From the NCBI GenBank assembly GCA_900016875.1, contig FCNR01000030.1, forward strand, positions 1 through 64,000: a stretch of DNA of 64,000 nt, in the 5' to 3' direction. This stretch comes from Eubacteriaceae bacterium CHKCI004. GTDB lineage: Bacteria; Bacillota; Clostridia; Lachnospirales; Lachnospiraceae. Under the pieces are notes generated by a model that searched no databases, had not been told where the DNA came from, and saw nothing but the letters and a program-made list of their open reading frames with translations. Of this stretch, positions 16,684-25,510 are shown one piece after another (the first letter of the stretch is position 1; each line of letters begins with the position of its first letter). Both the position numbers and the translations under genes were made by a program.

Positions 16684-16734
16684 ATGTCTGACGCACGATT
16701 AATCGACATCCAGTAAATGTCTGGCGTACGATCA
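16678..16734. repeat. 33-bp imperfect tandem duplication at the NlpC/P60 3' end
   Basis: CAGTAAATGTCTGACGCACG at 16678 recurs at 16711 as CAGTAAATGTCTGGCGTACG, including the last sense codon and the stop TAA. The period is 33 bp with a few mismatches. It looks like an old local duplication. Confidence 0.7.
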
Positions 16735-16755
16735 GTTGCCGCGCCTTAAAAATCG

Positions 16756-17406
16756 TTACAGGTTCAGAAACTCGCTGGTCACAAAAAACATCAGCGCCGC
16801 CCAGGTGTACACCGGATAATAGACGCCATGCTCGTCTTTGCCATTCACCAGATAGCTCCGGGCTTCCGAAAGACTTACCAGCCGGCAGCCCTTAAACTTC
16901 TCGGAGCCCTCCGCTCCGCTCTGGGAAATCTCCGGCATGGTTTCCCGGTTGATGGACAGATACACAAGGGCGTTGGCTTCATCGGTCATCCCCGGGGAGG
17001 AGAACACGAAAGGATTGATAATGCTCACTTCGTCGTTGTCCCCCACGGTGATGCCCGTTTCCTCTTTCAGTTCACGGATAGCAGTGTTCTTCACCGCTTC
17101 CTCGGTACTTCCCCATGCTTCCGGCTCCACAAGTCCTGCCGGAACACTCAGCAAATACTGTCCCGCCGGATACCGGTATTCCCAGTTCAAAAGAAGCTTC
17201 GGCTCCTCTCCTTTTACCCGCAGGACCACCACGCAGCTTACGCCGTCCGGCGGCAGCGTATCATAGGATTCCTTCGGCAGCACCGCCTGCAGATGTTCCT
17301 CGTCCCTGCGGCTGGCACAATAATAGTGCGCCCCTTCTTTATACTGCAGATCATACATTTTCATAAACTTTGAATCATATAATTTTTTAATCTGTTCTTT
17401 TTTCAT
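16756..17406 (-). CDS. Nudix hydrolase, ADP-ribose-pyrophosphatase-like
   Basis: 216 residues. The Nudix box core EEAVKNTAIRELKEETGI carries the metal-binding REXXEE; the glycine at the start of the classical box is shifted. It is preceded by VPAGLVEPE, the loop typical of ADP-ribose or sugar-nucleotide pyrophosphatases. Substrate is not certain. ATG 17406 follows TTGGAGGAAT; the longer form has no ribosome site. It is divergent from the MocR regulator at 17597. Confidence 0.8.
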   Translation of the reverse strand: MKKEQIKKLYDSKFMKMYDLQYKEGAHYYCASRRDEEHLQAVLPKESYDTLPPDGVSCVVVLRVKGEEPKLLLNWEYRYPAGQYLLSVPAGLVEPEAWGSTEEAVKNTAIRELKEETGITVGDNDEVSIINPFVFSSPGMTDEANALVYLSINRETMPEISQSGAEGSEKFKGCRLVSLSEARSYLVNGKDEHGVYYPVYTWAALMFFVTSEFLNL

Positions 17407-17596
17407 AATTCCTCCAAATTCTGCCACTGCATTTTCTGTTTTGTTATGCATTTTTCTGTATGTATCATAACATAAAACGTGAGGAAAAGCACTTTTTATC
17501 CCATTGTATTTTTTTACAGAAACGGTATAATCAGGATATTACTTATTTCTGTGCCTCTTTTCAGAATTATCCGGTACAGATGGATTGGAGTACTTC

Positions 17597-19000
17597 ATGC
17601 TTACTTACTCATTTAATGATATCGGCACCACGCCTCTTTATGAACATTTATATAAATGTATCAAAAATGACATTGTAAACGGAACGCTTTCCGCAGATAC
17701 GAAGCTGCCCTCCAAGCGCAGTTTCGCAAAGAATCTGGGCGTCAGTCCCATCACCGTGGAAAACGCCTACGCGCAGCTTCTGTCAGAGGGATACATTTAT
17801 TCCGTTGCAAAAAAAGGATATTATGTGGCGGATTTTTCGCCGGAATTTACGACCCTCCCGGCTCCTGCCGAAAAACCGGCCGCTCTGCAGGAGACCCGGC
17901 CGCAGTATTTTGCGGATTTTTCCAGCAACCAGACCCGGCCGGATCATTTCCCGTTCTCCGTCTGGGCGAAGCTCATGCGGGAGACTCTGCAGGAAAGAAA
18001 CGCCGAGCTTATGACCAAATCTCCCTGCGGCGGCATCTATGAACTGCGGGAGGCCATCGCCGGACATCTGCGCCAGTTCCGGGATATTCATGTACAGCCG
18101 GAGCAGATCTTCATCGGCGCCGGAACCGAGTATCTCTACGGGCTGCTGGTACAGCTGCTGGGCTTTGACAAAGTCTACGCCATCGAAAATCCCGGCTATG
18201 AAAAAATCGCTCAGATCTATGACAGCCATCAGGTGGATTACCGTTTCGTGGATATGGACAGCCAGGGTATCCGCATCGACCGGCTGGAGGAAAGCGGCGC
18301 CGACGTGGTACACATTTCCCCGTCCCATCATTTTCCCACAGGTATCATCACGCCGGTGAGCCGCCGCTACGAACTGCTGGGCTGGGCAGCCAAATCGGAG
18401 TCCCGCTATATCATTGAGGACGATTACGACAGCGAATTCCGCCTGACGGGCCGGCCGATTCCCGCGCTCCAGAGCATCGACATCATGGAAAAGGTCATCT
18501 ACATCAACACTTTCTCCAAGAGCCTGTCTTCCACCCTGCGTATCAGCTACATGGTGCTGCCGCCATCCCTGGCCGCCCGGTTTATGCAGAGGATGAGCTT
18601 TTATTCCTGCACTGTATCCAATTTTGAGCAGTACGCCCTGATGCGCTTTATCCGGGAAGGATATTTTGAAAAGCACATCAACCGCATGCGCAATTCCTAT
18701 CATAAGAAGCGGGACTACCTTCTGGAAACCATCAAAAAAAGCCCGCTGTCTTCCTACGTTACCATCACGGAGGAAGACGCCGGCCTTCATTTTCTGATGC
18801 GGATCGATACGGAAATCCCCGACACGGTGATCATGGAACGGGCCCTTGCCCGCGGACTTCGTCTCACCAGCCTGTCGCAGTATTTCCATCAGCCGCCAGA
18901 AGATGTGGAACACATTTTCATTATTAATTATTCTTATCTGGAGACAGAGCATATCCCCGGCGCGGTGGAACTTCTGTACCGCTGTCTGAAGACGGAATAA
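17597..19000 (+). CDS. MocR-type regulator (GntR HTH fused to PLP aminotransferase domain)
   Basis: 467 residues. The N-terminal winged helix (about 1-75: LYEHLYKCIKNDIVNGTL, LPSKRSFAKNLGVSPITVENAY) is GntR type. The rest is a fold-type I aminotransferase domain with DDYDSEF and the PLP lysine in NTFSKSLSSTLRISY. MocR regulators such as PdxR and GabR sense PLP and an amino compound. ATG 17597 is preceded by GGAG at good spacing; TTG 17585 is less likely. Neighbours do not reveal the target: the gene is divergent from the Nudix gene and convergent with a DUF2325 gene. Confidence 0.88.
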   Translation: MLTYSFNDIGTTPLYEHLYKCIKNDIVNGTLSADTKLPSKRSFAKNLGVSPITVENAYAQLLSEGYIYSVAKKGYYVADFSPEFTTLPAPAEKPAALQETRPQYFADFSSNQTRPDHFPFSVWAKLMRETLQERNAELMTKSPCGGIYELREAIAGHLRQFRDIHVQPEQIFIGAGTEYLYGLLVQLLGFDKVYAIENPGYEKIAQIYDSHQVDYRFVDMDSQGIRIDRLEESGADVVHISPSHHFPTGIITPVSRRYELLGWAAKSESRYIIEDDYDSEFRLTGRPIPALQSIDIMEKVIYINTFSKSLSSTLRISYMVLPPSLAARFMQRMSFYSCTVSNFEQYALMRFIREGYFEKHINRMRNSYHKKRDYLLETIKKSPLSSYVTITEEDAGLHFLMRIDTEIPDTVIMERALARGLRLTSLSQYFHQPPEDVEHIFIINYSYLETEHIPGAVELLYRCLKTE

Positions 19001-19008
19001 GCCGCTAC

Positions 19009-19293
19009 TCATGCCTGACAGGCATTGCCCAGGATCTCATTTAATGCGCTGCCGCTGCTGGTATGACAGCGGACGATATCTGCATTGCATTTCTCCGCCT
19101 CCGCCACGGCGCAGCGGACCATTTTGTGGGATACGGTATTGGTAAATAAGATCAGCAGATCCGGACTTCCGATCTGGGTGCTCAAATTGCCTCTCATCTG
19201 CGTAAATACCTTTGCTTTACAACGATGTGCTTTACAGATTTTTTTGTACTGGGACACCATTCGGTCATGTCCTCCTACGATAACTACACTCAT
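19009..19293 (-). CDS. DUF2325 family small protein
   Basis: 94 residues. It begins MSVVIVGGHDRMVSQY and contains TNTVSHKMV and a conserved Cys, as in DUF2325. The Rossmann-like first strand (VVIVGGHD) fits the family, whose role is unknown; members often lie near metal- or redox-related genes. ATG 19293 follows CGGGAGGTAT. A 14-bp perfect palindrome lies 107 bp upstream. Confidence 0.8.
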   Translation of the reverse strand: MSVVIVGGHDRMVSQYKKICKAHRCKAKVFTQMRGNLSTQIGSPDLLILFTNTVSHKMVRCAVAEAEKCNADIVRCHTSSGSALNEILGNACQA

Positions 19294-19400
19294 GGATATA
19301 CCTCCCGTTCTACTTGGTGTATTCAACTGTCACATGGCTGATATCTCAATATTCTTATTCATATTTATAAAAATAGAAAACTTTCTCATTCAAGTGATGA

Positions 19401-19414
19401 TTAGTTATAACTAA
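19401..19414. promoter_or_regulatory. Perfect palindrome TTAGTTATAACTAA upstream of the DUF2325 gene
   Basis: A 14-bp perfect inverted repeat in the DUF2325 upstream region, close to possible promoter hexamers. Size and AT-rich symmetry recall operators of DtxR/MntR/Fur-type metal regulators, but no such regulator is in the window, so the assignment is open. Confidence 0.35.
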
Positions 19415-19549
19415 CTTACATCAAGTATACCTAATAAGGATATCTTCGTCAAGGACTCTGTTGAGAATCTTTATCCATACATGCAGATTGACAATCTTTC
19501 CGCGAAGGAGACAAGGCGGATCTTTGACCGGCAGAAACCGCTGCAGCAG

Positions 19550-19594
19550 AAAAAAACAGGCGAAGAACCGCAATTGTACAGTATCTCCGCCTGT
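19550..19594 (-). terminator. Terminator of trpS
   Basis: ACAGGCG/CGCCTGT stem (19556-19562, 19588-19594) followed by seven T's on the minus strand, just past the trpS stop. Confidence 0.8.
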
Positions 19595-19607
19595 CTTTTT
19601 ATTTATA

Positions 19608-20693
19608 TTATTTCTGATACTTCGCTTCCTGCTCCCGAATCATGTCATCGTTATCGAAGTAATTAATACGCATGGCCGCCTTGACTTCTTTTAATGTCTC
19701 CGCTGCCACGCCCTGCGCCTTAATGCTGCCTTCTCTGAGAATCTCGTAAACGGCAGGAATATTCTTTTCCCACTCTTTTCTTCTCTGTCTGATCGGCTCC
19801 AGTTCTGCCTGCAGTACCTTATTTAAGAACTTCTTCACCTTCACGTCGCCGAGGCCGCCTCTGGTGTAGTGGTCTTTTAACTCCTGCAGGTTCGCGTATT
19901 CCGGCAGGAATTCATCGAAATGCTCCTGTTTGCTGAACGCATCCAGATAGATGAATACCGGATTACCTTCCACCTGGCCCGGATCTTCGATGCGCAGATG
20001 GTTCGGATCGGTGAACATGGACATAACTTTCTTCTTTACTTCCTGCTCGGTATCGGATAAGTAAATGCAGTTGCCCAGAGATTTGCTCATCTTCGCCTTG
20101 CCGTCGATACCCGGCAGACGCAGACAGGCTTTGTTATCCGGCAGGAGAATCTTCGGATCTACCAGCGTCTCCCCGTACACGGAGTTAAACTTGTGAACGA
20201 TCTCCTTGCACTGCTCCAGCATCGGCATCTGGTCTTCGCCCACCGGCACGGTGGTCGCCTTAAATGCAGTGATGTCCGCCGCCTGGCTGATCGGATAGGT
20301 AAAGAATCCCACCGGGATGCTTGCTTCAAAGTTACGCATCTTGATCTCGGACTTCACCGTCGGATTACGCTGCAGTCTGGACACGGTGACCAGATTGGAA
20401 TAGTAAAAAGTCAGTTCGGTAAGTTCCGGCACCATAGACTGGATAAAAAGCGTGGACTTGTCCGGGTCCAGTCCGCAGGATAAGTAGTCGAGAGCCACTT
20501 CCATGATATTCTGGCGCACCTTCTCCGGGTGATCCGCATTATCGGTAAGCGCCTGCGCGTCAGCAATCATAATGAAAATCTTGTCGTATTCTCCGGATTC
20601 CTGCAGCTCCACTCTCCGTCTCAGAGAACCCACGTAATGGCCCACATGGAGTCTTCCTGTCGGCCGGTCTCCTGTTAAAATAATCTTTTCCAT
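19608..20693 (-). CDS. trpS: Tryptophanyl-tRNA synthetase
   Basis: 361 residues. A class I synthetase that charges tRNA-Trp. The HIGH-type motif is [10 protein letters not shown] and the KMSKS motif is [20 protein letters not shown] is the specificity region of TrpRS. It is slightly longer than the common 330-340 residues. ATG 20693 ([13 protein letters not shown]) is preceded by AAAGGATG. A near-consensus promoter lies 40 bp upstream. No T-box is visible in the short leader, unlike many Firmicute trpS genes. Confidence 0.95.
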   Translation of the reverse strand: MEKIILTGDRPTGRLHVGHYVGSLRRRVELQESGEYDKIFIMIADAQALTDNADHPEKVRQNIMEVALDYLSCGLDPDKSTLFIQSMVPELTELTFYYSNLVTVSRLQRNPTVKSEIKMRNFEASIPVGFFTYPISQAADITAFKATTVPVGEDQMPMLEQCKEIVHKFNSVYGETLVDPKILLPDNKACLRLPGIDGKAKMSKSLGNCIYLSDTEQEVKKKVMSMFTDPNHLRIEDPGQVEGNPVFIYLDAFSKQEHFDEFLPEYANLQELKDHYTRGGLGDVKVKKFLNKVLQAELEPIRQRRKEWEKNIPAVYEILREGSIKAQGVAAETLKEVKAAMRINYFDNDDMIREQEAKYQK

Positions 20694-20733
20694 TGTATTG
20701 AAACATCCTTTTCTGTAAATTTTCTCTTGTCCT

Positions 20734-20762
20734 ATTGTAGTATACTCTGGTGGGAGTGTCAA
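20734..20762 (-). promoter_or_regulatory. Sigma-A promoter of trpS
   Basis: TTGACA (20757-20762), 17-bp spacer, TACAAT (20734-20739) on the minus strand. Confidence 0.8.
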
Positions 20763-20787
20763 AACAATTTTTCCTCCCCCTTTTGAT

Positions 20788-20816
20788 TTGACTTTGTCAT
20801 AGCAAAATGGTACAGT
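20788..20816 (+). promoter_or_regulatory. Promoter of the AI-2E-family permease gene
   Basis: TTGACT (20788-20793), 17-bp spacer ending TGG, then TACAGT (20811-20816), 34 bp before the start codon. Moderate match. Confidence 0.55.
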
Positions 20817-20849
20817 AGGCTCAGAACAAATACATAAAGGATGTGAATT

Positions 20850-22037
20850 ATGAGTAAAAGAATGAAAAACTGTATGCTCCTGATTGCTTTCGGCGTGGCT
20901 CTTTACGCCTGCCTCAATAATTTCGGGAGCGTCATTCGCTTCTTTCAGGATATCGGAGGGCTGCTTCTGCCTATCATCGGCGGTATGATCGTCGCTTTCG
21001 TGCTGAACGTACCGGTAAAAGGATTTGAAACCCTCTACAGCCGGCTTTTCCGCAAAATCAACTTTCAGCCGAAAAACGGGCCTCTGGTCATGCTCAGTCT
21101 CCTGTCCACTCTGGCCTGCATCGTACTCATCGTGATCCTTGTTTCCACCATGGTTGTTCCACAGCTCATTTCTTCTGTGCGCAGTGTATACCTGACCATC
21201 CAGACGAGGAGTCCTCAGTGGATCGCTTTTTTATCGGAATACGGTTTCGACACCACGTGGATCACGAAGCAGCTGTCTTCGCTGAGTTTAAGCCAGATTG
21301 ACGTTGAGCACATCGTACAGAACGTTTTGACCGGCGCCGGCAACTTTTTAAGCTCTGCTCTGGGTATCGCCACCTCTACTATCAGCATTATTGTCAACTG
21401 CTTCTTTTCCCTGGTCATCGCTCTTTATATCTTGCTGAGCAAAAAGACGCTGGGACGGCAGTGCAAAAAACTTCTGTACGTGCATGTACGCAAGCCTATT
21501 GCCGACTGCATTTATCATGTAGCCACCCTGATCAGCAAAACCTACTCCAAGTTTTTGTCAGGACAGTGCATCGAAGCAATTATCCTGGGCGTGCTGATAT
21601 TTATATCTTTCACGATTTTCAGGATTCCTTACGCAGTACTCATCGCCGTGCTGACCGGAGTACTTTCGTTCATTCCTTATATCGGCGCATTTTTTGCCTG
21701 CTTCATCGGCGCGGTCCTGGTACTGATGGTCAATCCGCTGCAGGCACTCCTGAGCATCATCGTCTATCAGGTGGTGCAGTTTATTGAGAACCAGTTCATT
21801 TACCCGCATGTGGTGGGCGGTTCCGTGGGACTTGCTCCGCTGTGGACTCTGGTTGCCGTACTGATCGGCGGCAATCTCTTCGGCATCCTGGGAATGATCT
21901 TCTTCATTCCTCTTGTGGCGGTTCTCTATCAGCTTGTGAAAGAATACACCAACAAAAAACAGGCAATGCAGCAGGCCGCCGCTGCGGCAGCTGCGAACGC
22001 GGCACAAAAAGCAAAAGCGGATGCAGAAACCAAATAA
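20850..22037 (+). CDS. AI-2E family permease
   Basis: 395 residues with about seven or eight hydrophobic segments. The family pattern is seen in the C-terminal half: [39 protein letters not shown] and [15 protein letters not shown]. Members export autoinducer-2 or act as antiporters; the substrate here is unknown. The cytoplasmic tail is Ala/Lys rich. ATG follows AAGGATGTG. Single gene between divergent trpS and convergent copA. Confidence 0.85.
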   Translation: MSKRMKNCMLLIAFGVALYACLNNFGSVIRFFQDIGGLLLPIIGGMIVAFVLNVPVKGFETLYSRLFRKINFQPKNGPLVMLSLLSTLACIVLIVILVSTMVVPQLISSVRSVYLTIQTRSPQWIAFLSEYGFDTTWITKQLSSLSLSQIDVEHIVQNVLTGAGNFLSSALGIATSTISIIVNCFFSLVIALYILLSKKTLGRQCKKLLYVHVRKPIADCIYHVATLISKTYSKFLSGQCIEAIILGVLIFISFTIFRIPYAVLIAVLTGVLSFIPYIGAFFACFIGAVLVLMVNPLQALLSIIVYQVVQFIENQFIYPHVVGGSVGLAPLWTLVAVLIGGNLFGILGMIFFIPLVAVLYQLVKEYTNKKQAMQQAAAAAAANAAQKAKADAETK

Positions 22038-22119
22038 AGTCAAATCGACACAAAAAAACGCCGTGCATGGTTTATTTCCATGCATGGCATTTTTTTATGT
22101 GCCGCCGTATCCACAGCTT

Positions 22120-22323
22120 TTATTCGATTCCCACCACTTCGTAGCCGGCGTCTTCCACTGCCTTTTTCAGCACTTCTTTGTCCATATCTGCCGGTGCATC
22201 CACAGAAGCGCTCTTTGCTTCCAGGTTCACCTCTGCCTTTACGCCGTCGATGGCGTTTAACGCCTTCTCAACTGCTGCTTTACAGTGTCCGCATGCCATT
22301 CCTTCGATTTTCATTGTCAACAT
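22120..22323 (-). CDS. copZ: CopZ-like copper chaperone from an internal start in copA
   Basis: 67 residues, in frame with the end of copA. A perfect ribosome site AAGGAGG lies 8 bases before ATG 22323, inside the copA reading frame. The product is a complete heavy-metal-associated domain (MLTMKIEGMACGHCKAAVEK...). It would carry Cu(I) to CopA or CsoR. Stand-alone CopZ is encoded beside copA in many Firmicutes, and E. coli makes a short metal-binding product from copA by frameshifting. Here internal initiation would give both a fused and a free form. That the start is used is inference. Confidence 0.65.
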   Translation of the reverse strand: MLTMKIEGMACGHCKAAVEKALNAIDGVKAEVNLEAKSASVDAPADMDKEVLKKAVEDAGYEVVGIE

Positions 22324-24831
22324 TGTGTTATCCTCCTTATGATTTTTATTAGATGCACTCTGATTTTCCTGCGTCAGGGTGTCGTCTTTTTGATGATTAT
22401 TATCTGCCGGGCGAGTGTCTTGCGACCGGTCGCTGTCCGCTCCCGGCTGACCGCCCTCTCTCACTGTTATCTCCGCTTCCGGGAGAACCGTCACATCCTG
22501 CGCGGTCTCTGCTGCGGCGGACGCCCTGAATCTGCGGAGCCGCAGGGCGTTGGTCACTACAAATACGCTGCTTAAGCTCATGGCCGCCGCTCCGATCATC
22601 GGGTTCAGCTTCAAACCGAAAGCCGTGTAGAACACGCCGGCTGCCACCGGGATGCCCAGGGTGTTATAGAAAAACGCCCAGAACAGGTTCTGTTTAATAT
22701 TGCGGATGACCGCTTTACTGAGCCGGATGGCCGTCACCACATCAAGCAGATCGTTCTTCATGAGCACCACGTCTGCACTCTCGATGGCCACGTCGGTTCC
22801 TGCCCCGATGGCAAGACCCACATCCGCCCGCGCGAGAGCCGGTGCGTCGTTGATACCGTCGCCGATCATGGCAACCGTCTTTCCCTCCTGCTGGAGAGCG
22901 GCGATCTCTCTTTCTTTATCCTGAGGCAGAACCTCCGCGATCACCTTGTCGATATCCAGCTGCCGGCGAATGGCCTCGGCAGTTCTCCGGTTATCTCCGG
23001 TGAGCATGACGACCTCAATGCCCATGGCTTTTAATTCTTTTACCGCCGCATGGCTGGTCGGCTTCACCACGTCAGCCACGGAGATAATGCCAAGAATCTC
23101 CTTCTCTCCGGCAAAAAGCATCGGCGTCTTACCCTCATCCGCCAGCTTGTCGAGACGCTGCTCATAATATCCGAGAGGAATCTGTTTTTCCTCCATGAGC
23201 CGCTGATTACCGGCGTAATACATGCGCCCGTCAATGCGGCCTTCCACACCTTTGCCAGGTATGGAACGGAAATCCCCCACCTTCGCCGGCTGCGCCTGCT
23301 GTTTTCCGGTAAACTCCATGATGGCCTCCGCCAGCGGATGCTCGCTTTTTGCCTCAAGTCCTGCCGCCACGGCCAGAAACGCATCAAGAGCCATGTTGGT
23401 CTCCACGTTCGTCACCACCGGCTTGCCCTGGGTGATGGTGCCGGTCTTATCCATGACCACACACTGAATATTGTGGGCGGTCTCCAGCGCCTCGCCGGAC
23501 TTTAACAGAATACCGTTTTCCGCGCCTTTTCCGGTTCCCACCATGATCGCCACCGGCGTCGCCAGTCCCAGCGCACACGGACAGGAAATCACCAGCACGC
23601 TGATGGCGCAGGACAGCGCAAATTCAAATGTCGCTCCGGAGAGCATCCATGCCGCCGCCGTTATGATGGCAATGGCGATGACCGCCGGCACAAAAATACC
23701 GGAAATCTTATCGGCAATCTTCGCAATCGGCGCCTTACTGGAGCTGGCTTCCTCCACCAGCCGGATAATCTGAGAAAATGTCGTATCCTCACCCACTCTG
23801 GTCGCCTTAAACCGGATAAATCCGGTTTTATTCATGGTGGCAGCGATGACCGTATCATTCACCTGCTTGTGCACCGGAATACTTTCTCCGGTGATGGCCG
23901 CCTCATCAACACTGGTACTTCCCTCAATGATGAATCCGTCCACCGGGATGCTTGCGCCCGGGCGCACCGCCAGGATGTCGCCGGTACGCACTTCCTCCAC
24001 CGGGACCTCCACCTCTTTTCCGTCTCTCTCCACAAAGGCGGTCTTCGGCGCCAGATCCATCAGCTTGGTGATGGCCTCGCTGGTCTTTCCCTTGGAGCGG
24101 GTCTCCAGATATTTGCCCACGGTAATGAGGGCAAGAATCATGGCCGCCGATTCAAAATACAGATCATGATAATACCGATGTACCAGCTCCATATCGCCCT
24201 GTCCCAGTCCGTAGCTCATCCGGTAAATGGCAAAGATACCGTATATGAGCGATGCAGAGGAACCGATGGCGATCAGGCTGTCCATGTTCGGCGCCAGATG
24301 AAACAGTGTCTGAAATCCTTTGATAAAATACTTCCGGTTCACAAAAATCACCGGAATACACAGCAGGAACTGCGTAAACGCAAAGCTCACGCTGTTTTCC
24401 ACACCAGATAAAAAATATGGCAGCGGCAGGCCGACCATATGTCCCATAGATACATACATGAGCGGAATCAGGAAACCAAAAGACACCCACAGCCGGAACT
24501 TCATCTCTTTTAACTGTTCCTCCACAATACTTCCGGAACTTCCCGCTGCCCGGGATGCTCCCTCAGAGGCCGCTGCCCCTGCCGTCCCCGATGCATTTCC
24601 TGCCCCGCGGGCTTCCTTCAGGGAAGCGCCATACCCGGCCTTCACCACCGCGTCTATAATCTGCTTCTCAGAAAGAACCGCCTCATCGTACTCCACCTGC
24701 ATGCTGTTGGTCAGAAGGTTCACGGTCACCTTGTCGGCCCCGTCAAGCTTCGCCACACATTTCTCTACCCGCGCGGAGCACGCCGAGCAGGTCATTCCCG
24801 TGACATTAAAATTCTCCTTCAAATCTATCAC
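22120..24831 (-). CDS. copA: Copper-exporting P1B ATPase with C-terminal CopZ domain
   Basis: 903 residues. Order: N-terminal heavy-metal domain (GMTCSACSARV), eight membrane helices, the transport motif SCPCALGL, the phosphorylation site DKTGTIT, the ATP-binding region (SEHPLAEA) and GDGINDAPAL. About 60 hydrophilic residues then lead to a second metal-binding domain (GMACGHCKAAVEKAL) at the C-terminus. CPC and CxxC motifs indicate Cu(I). The start is GTG 24831 or TTG 24822; AGAGGTG fits the second better. It lies 2 bp after csoR. The C-terminal domain has its own ribosome site (see the internal CopZ entry). A fused C-terminal chaperone domain is unusual for CopA. Confidence 0.93.
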   Translation of the reverse strand: MIDLKENFNVTGMTCSACSARVEKCVAKLDGADKVTVNLLTNSMQVEYDEAVLSEKQIIDAVVKAGYGASLKEARGAGNASGTAGAAASEGASRAAGSSGSIVEEQLKEMKFRLWVSFGFLIPLMYVSMGHMVGLPLPYFLSGVENSVSFAFTQFLLCIPVIFVNRKYFIKGFQTLFHLAPNMDSLIAIGSSASLIYGIFAIYRMSYGLGQGDMELVHRYYHDLYFESAAMILALITVGKYLETRSKGKTSEAITKLMDLAPKTAFVERDGKEVEVPVEEVRTGDILAVRPGASIPVDGFIIEGSTSVDEAAITGESIPVHKQVNDTVIAATMNKTGFIRFKATRVGEDTTFSQIIRLVEEASSSKAPIAKIADKISGIFVPAVIAIAIITAAAWMLSGATFEFALSCAISVLVISCPCALGLATPVAIMVGTGKGAENGILLKSGEALETAHNIQCVVMDKTGTITQGKPVVTNVETNMALDAFLAVAAGLEAKSEHPLAEAIMEFTGKQQAQPAKVGDFRSIPGKGVEGRIDGRMYYAGNQRLMEEKQIPLGYYEQRLDKLADEGKTPMLFAGEKEILGIISVADVVKPTSHAAVKELKAMGIEVVMLTGDNRRTAEAIRRQLDIDKVIAEVLPQDKEREIAALQQEGKTVAMIGDGINDAPALARADVGLAIGAGTDVAIESADVVLMKNDLLDVVTAIRLSKAVIRNIKQNLFWAFFYNTLGIPVAAGVFYTAFGLKLNPMIGAAAMSLSSVFVVTNALRLRRFRASAAAETAQDVTVLPEAEITVREGGQPGADSDRSQDTRPADNNHQKDDTLTQENQSASNKNHKEDNTMLTMKIEGMACGHCKAAVEKALNAIDGVKAEVNLEAKSASVDAPADMDKEVLKKAVEDAGYEVVGIE

Positions 24832-24833
24832 CT

Positions 24834-25097
24834 CTATTTCAAAATCCGTCCCAGCATGGAAACAAGCTCGTCAATCTTCTCTTCCTTCTCCTCCTGGGTC
24901 TCAGCGTTGGCTACACAATTCTTAAGATGCGCCGTCAGGATCTCTTTATTCACCTTGTTGAGAATCGCCTCCGTCGCCATGAGCTGATGGGAAATGTCAA
25001 TACAGTACCGGTCCTCCTCCATCATCTTCAGGATACCGTCCATCTGTCCCCTGGCCGTCTTTAAAAGACGCATCATCTTCTTTTTATCTGCCTGCAC
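24834..25097 (-). CDS. csoR: CsoR-family copper-sensing repressor
   Basis: 87 residues, all-helical DUF156 protein. The Cu(I) ligands of CsoR are in place: Cys in DRYCIDIS, then His and Cys in AHLKNCV. Without copper it represses the operon. GTG 25097 is chosen because AAGGAGGG lies at correct spacing; a longer reading runs over the operator. First gene of csoR-copA, with a consensus promoter and a CsoR-like operator upstream. Confidence 0.9.
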   Translation of the reverse strand: MQADKKKMMRLLKTARGQMDGILKMMEEDRYCIDISHQLMATEAILNKVNKEILTAHLKNCVANAETQEEKEEKIDELVSMLGRILK

Positions 25098-25183
25098 CAA
25101 AGTCCCTCCTTTTGTGGTTATATGACTTCTTCCGCGCATAACGTAAATCCGCCGGGAAGAACTGTCGTTATAAACGCATTCCA

Positions 25184-25203
25184 TACACCCCACGGGGGTG
25201 TGG
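25184..25203. promoter_or_regulatory. CsoR-type operator
   Basis: TACACCCCACGGGGGTGTGG is an inverted repeat of ACACCCC and GGGGTGT, matching the G/C-tract pseudo-palindrome of CsoR sites. It lies just downstream of the predicted transcript start, where a repressor would block transcription. Confidence 0.75.
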
Positions 25204-25217
25204 TTATTACAGTTAGC

Positions 25218-25246
25218 ATTATAGAACGTTTGACGGTGGTTGTCAA
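25218..25246 (-). promoter_or_regulatory. Consensus sigma-A promoter of csoR-copA
   Basis: TTGACA (25241-25246), exactly 17 bp, TATAAT (25218-25223) on the minus strand: a full-consensus promoter, fitting a strong promoter held off by CsoR. Confidence 0.9.
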
Positions 25247-25413
25247 CTGGTGAAAAAAATTAATTTTTTTGTCACAAACACCCTTCCTCGATCGTTTATA
25301 TTATAAAGGGGTATTTATTCGAATTTATGCCCAATCATCCCGAGGAAGTGATCATTGATTACATTAACTTTTCCGGCGTGCTGGAATACGGCAATTAGAG
25401 TACTATGTTTATG

Positions 25414-25442
25414 TAGACATCAGCATCAATGCATTGTATAAT
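25414..25442 (+). promoter_or_regulatory. Promoter of the second LRR gene
   Basis: TAGACA (25414-25419), 17 bp, TATAAT (25437-25442), about 70 bp before the start codon. Confidence 0.7.
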
Positions 25443-25510
25443 ACCCATAAGAAGCATCTCACGAACAAAATATTTATTACACATTTTACACAATTAAAGG
25501 AGTTATTACT

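Noticed and set aside
17783-19012. 409-codon open frame on the minus strand opposite the MocR gene
   Set aside because: It is the complement of a clear MocR protein with both domains; the mirror frame has no ribosome site or recognisable domain.
20694-20760. T-box leader for trpS
   Set aside because: The leader is only about 35 nt and lacks the GGTGG-ACC T-box sequence and a terminator stem.
25327-25398. 23-residue reading frame (MPNHPEEVIIDYINFSG...) upstream of the second LRR gene
   Set aside because: No ribosome site and no recognisable family; it lies before the LRR promoter. It could be a remnant of a lost gene, but this cannot be supported.
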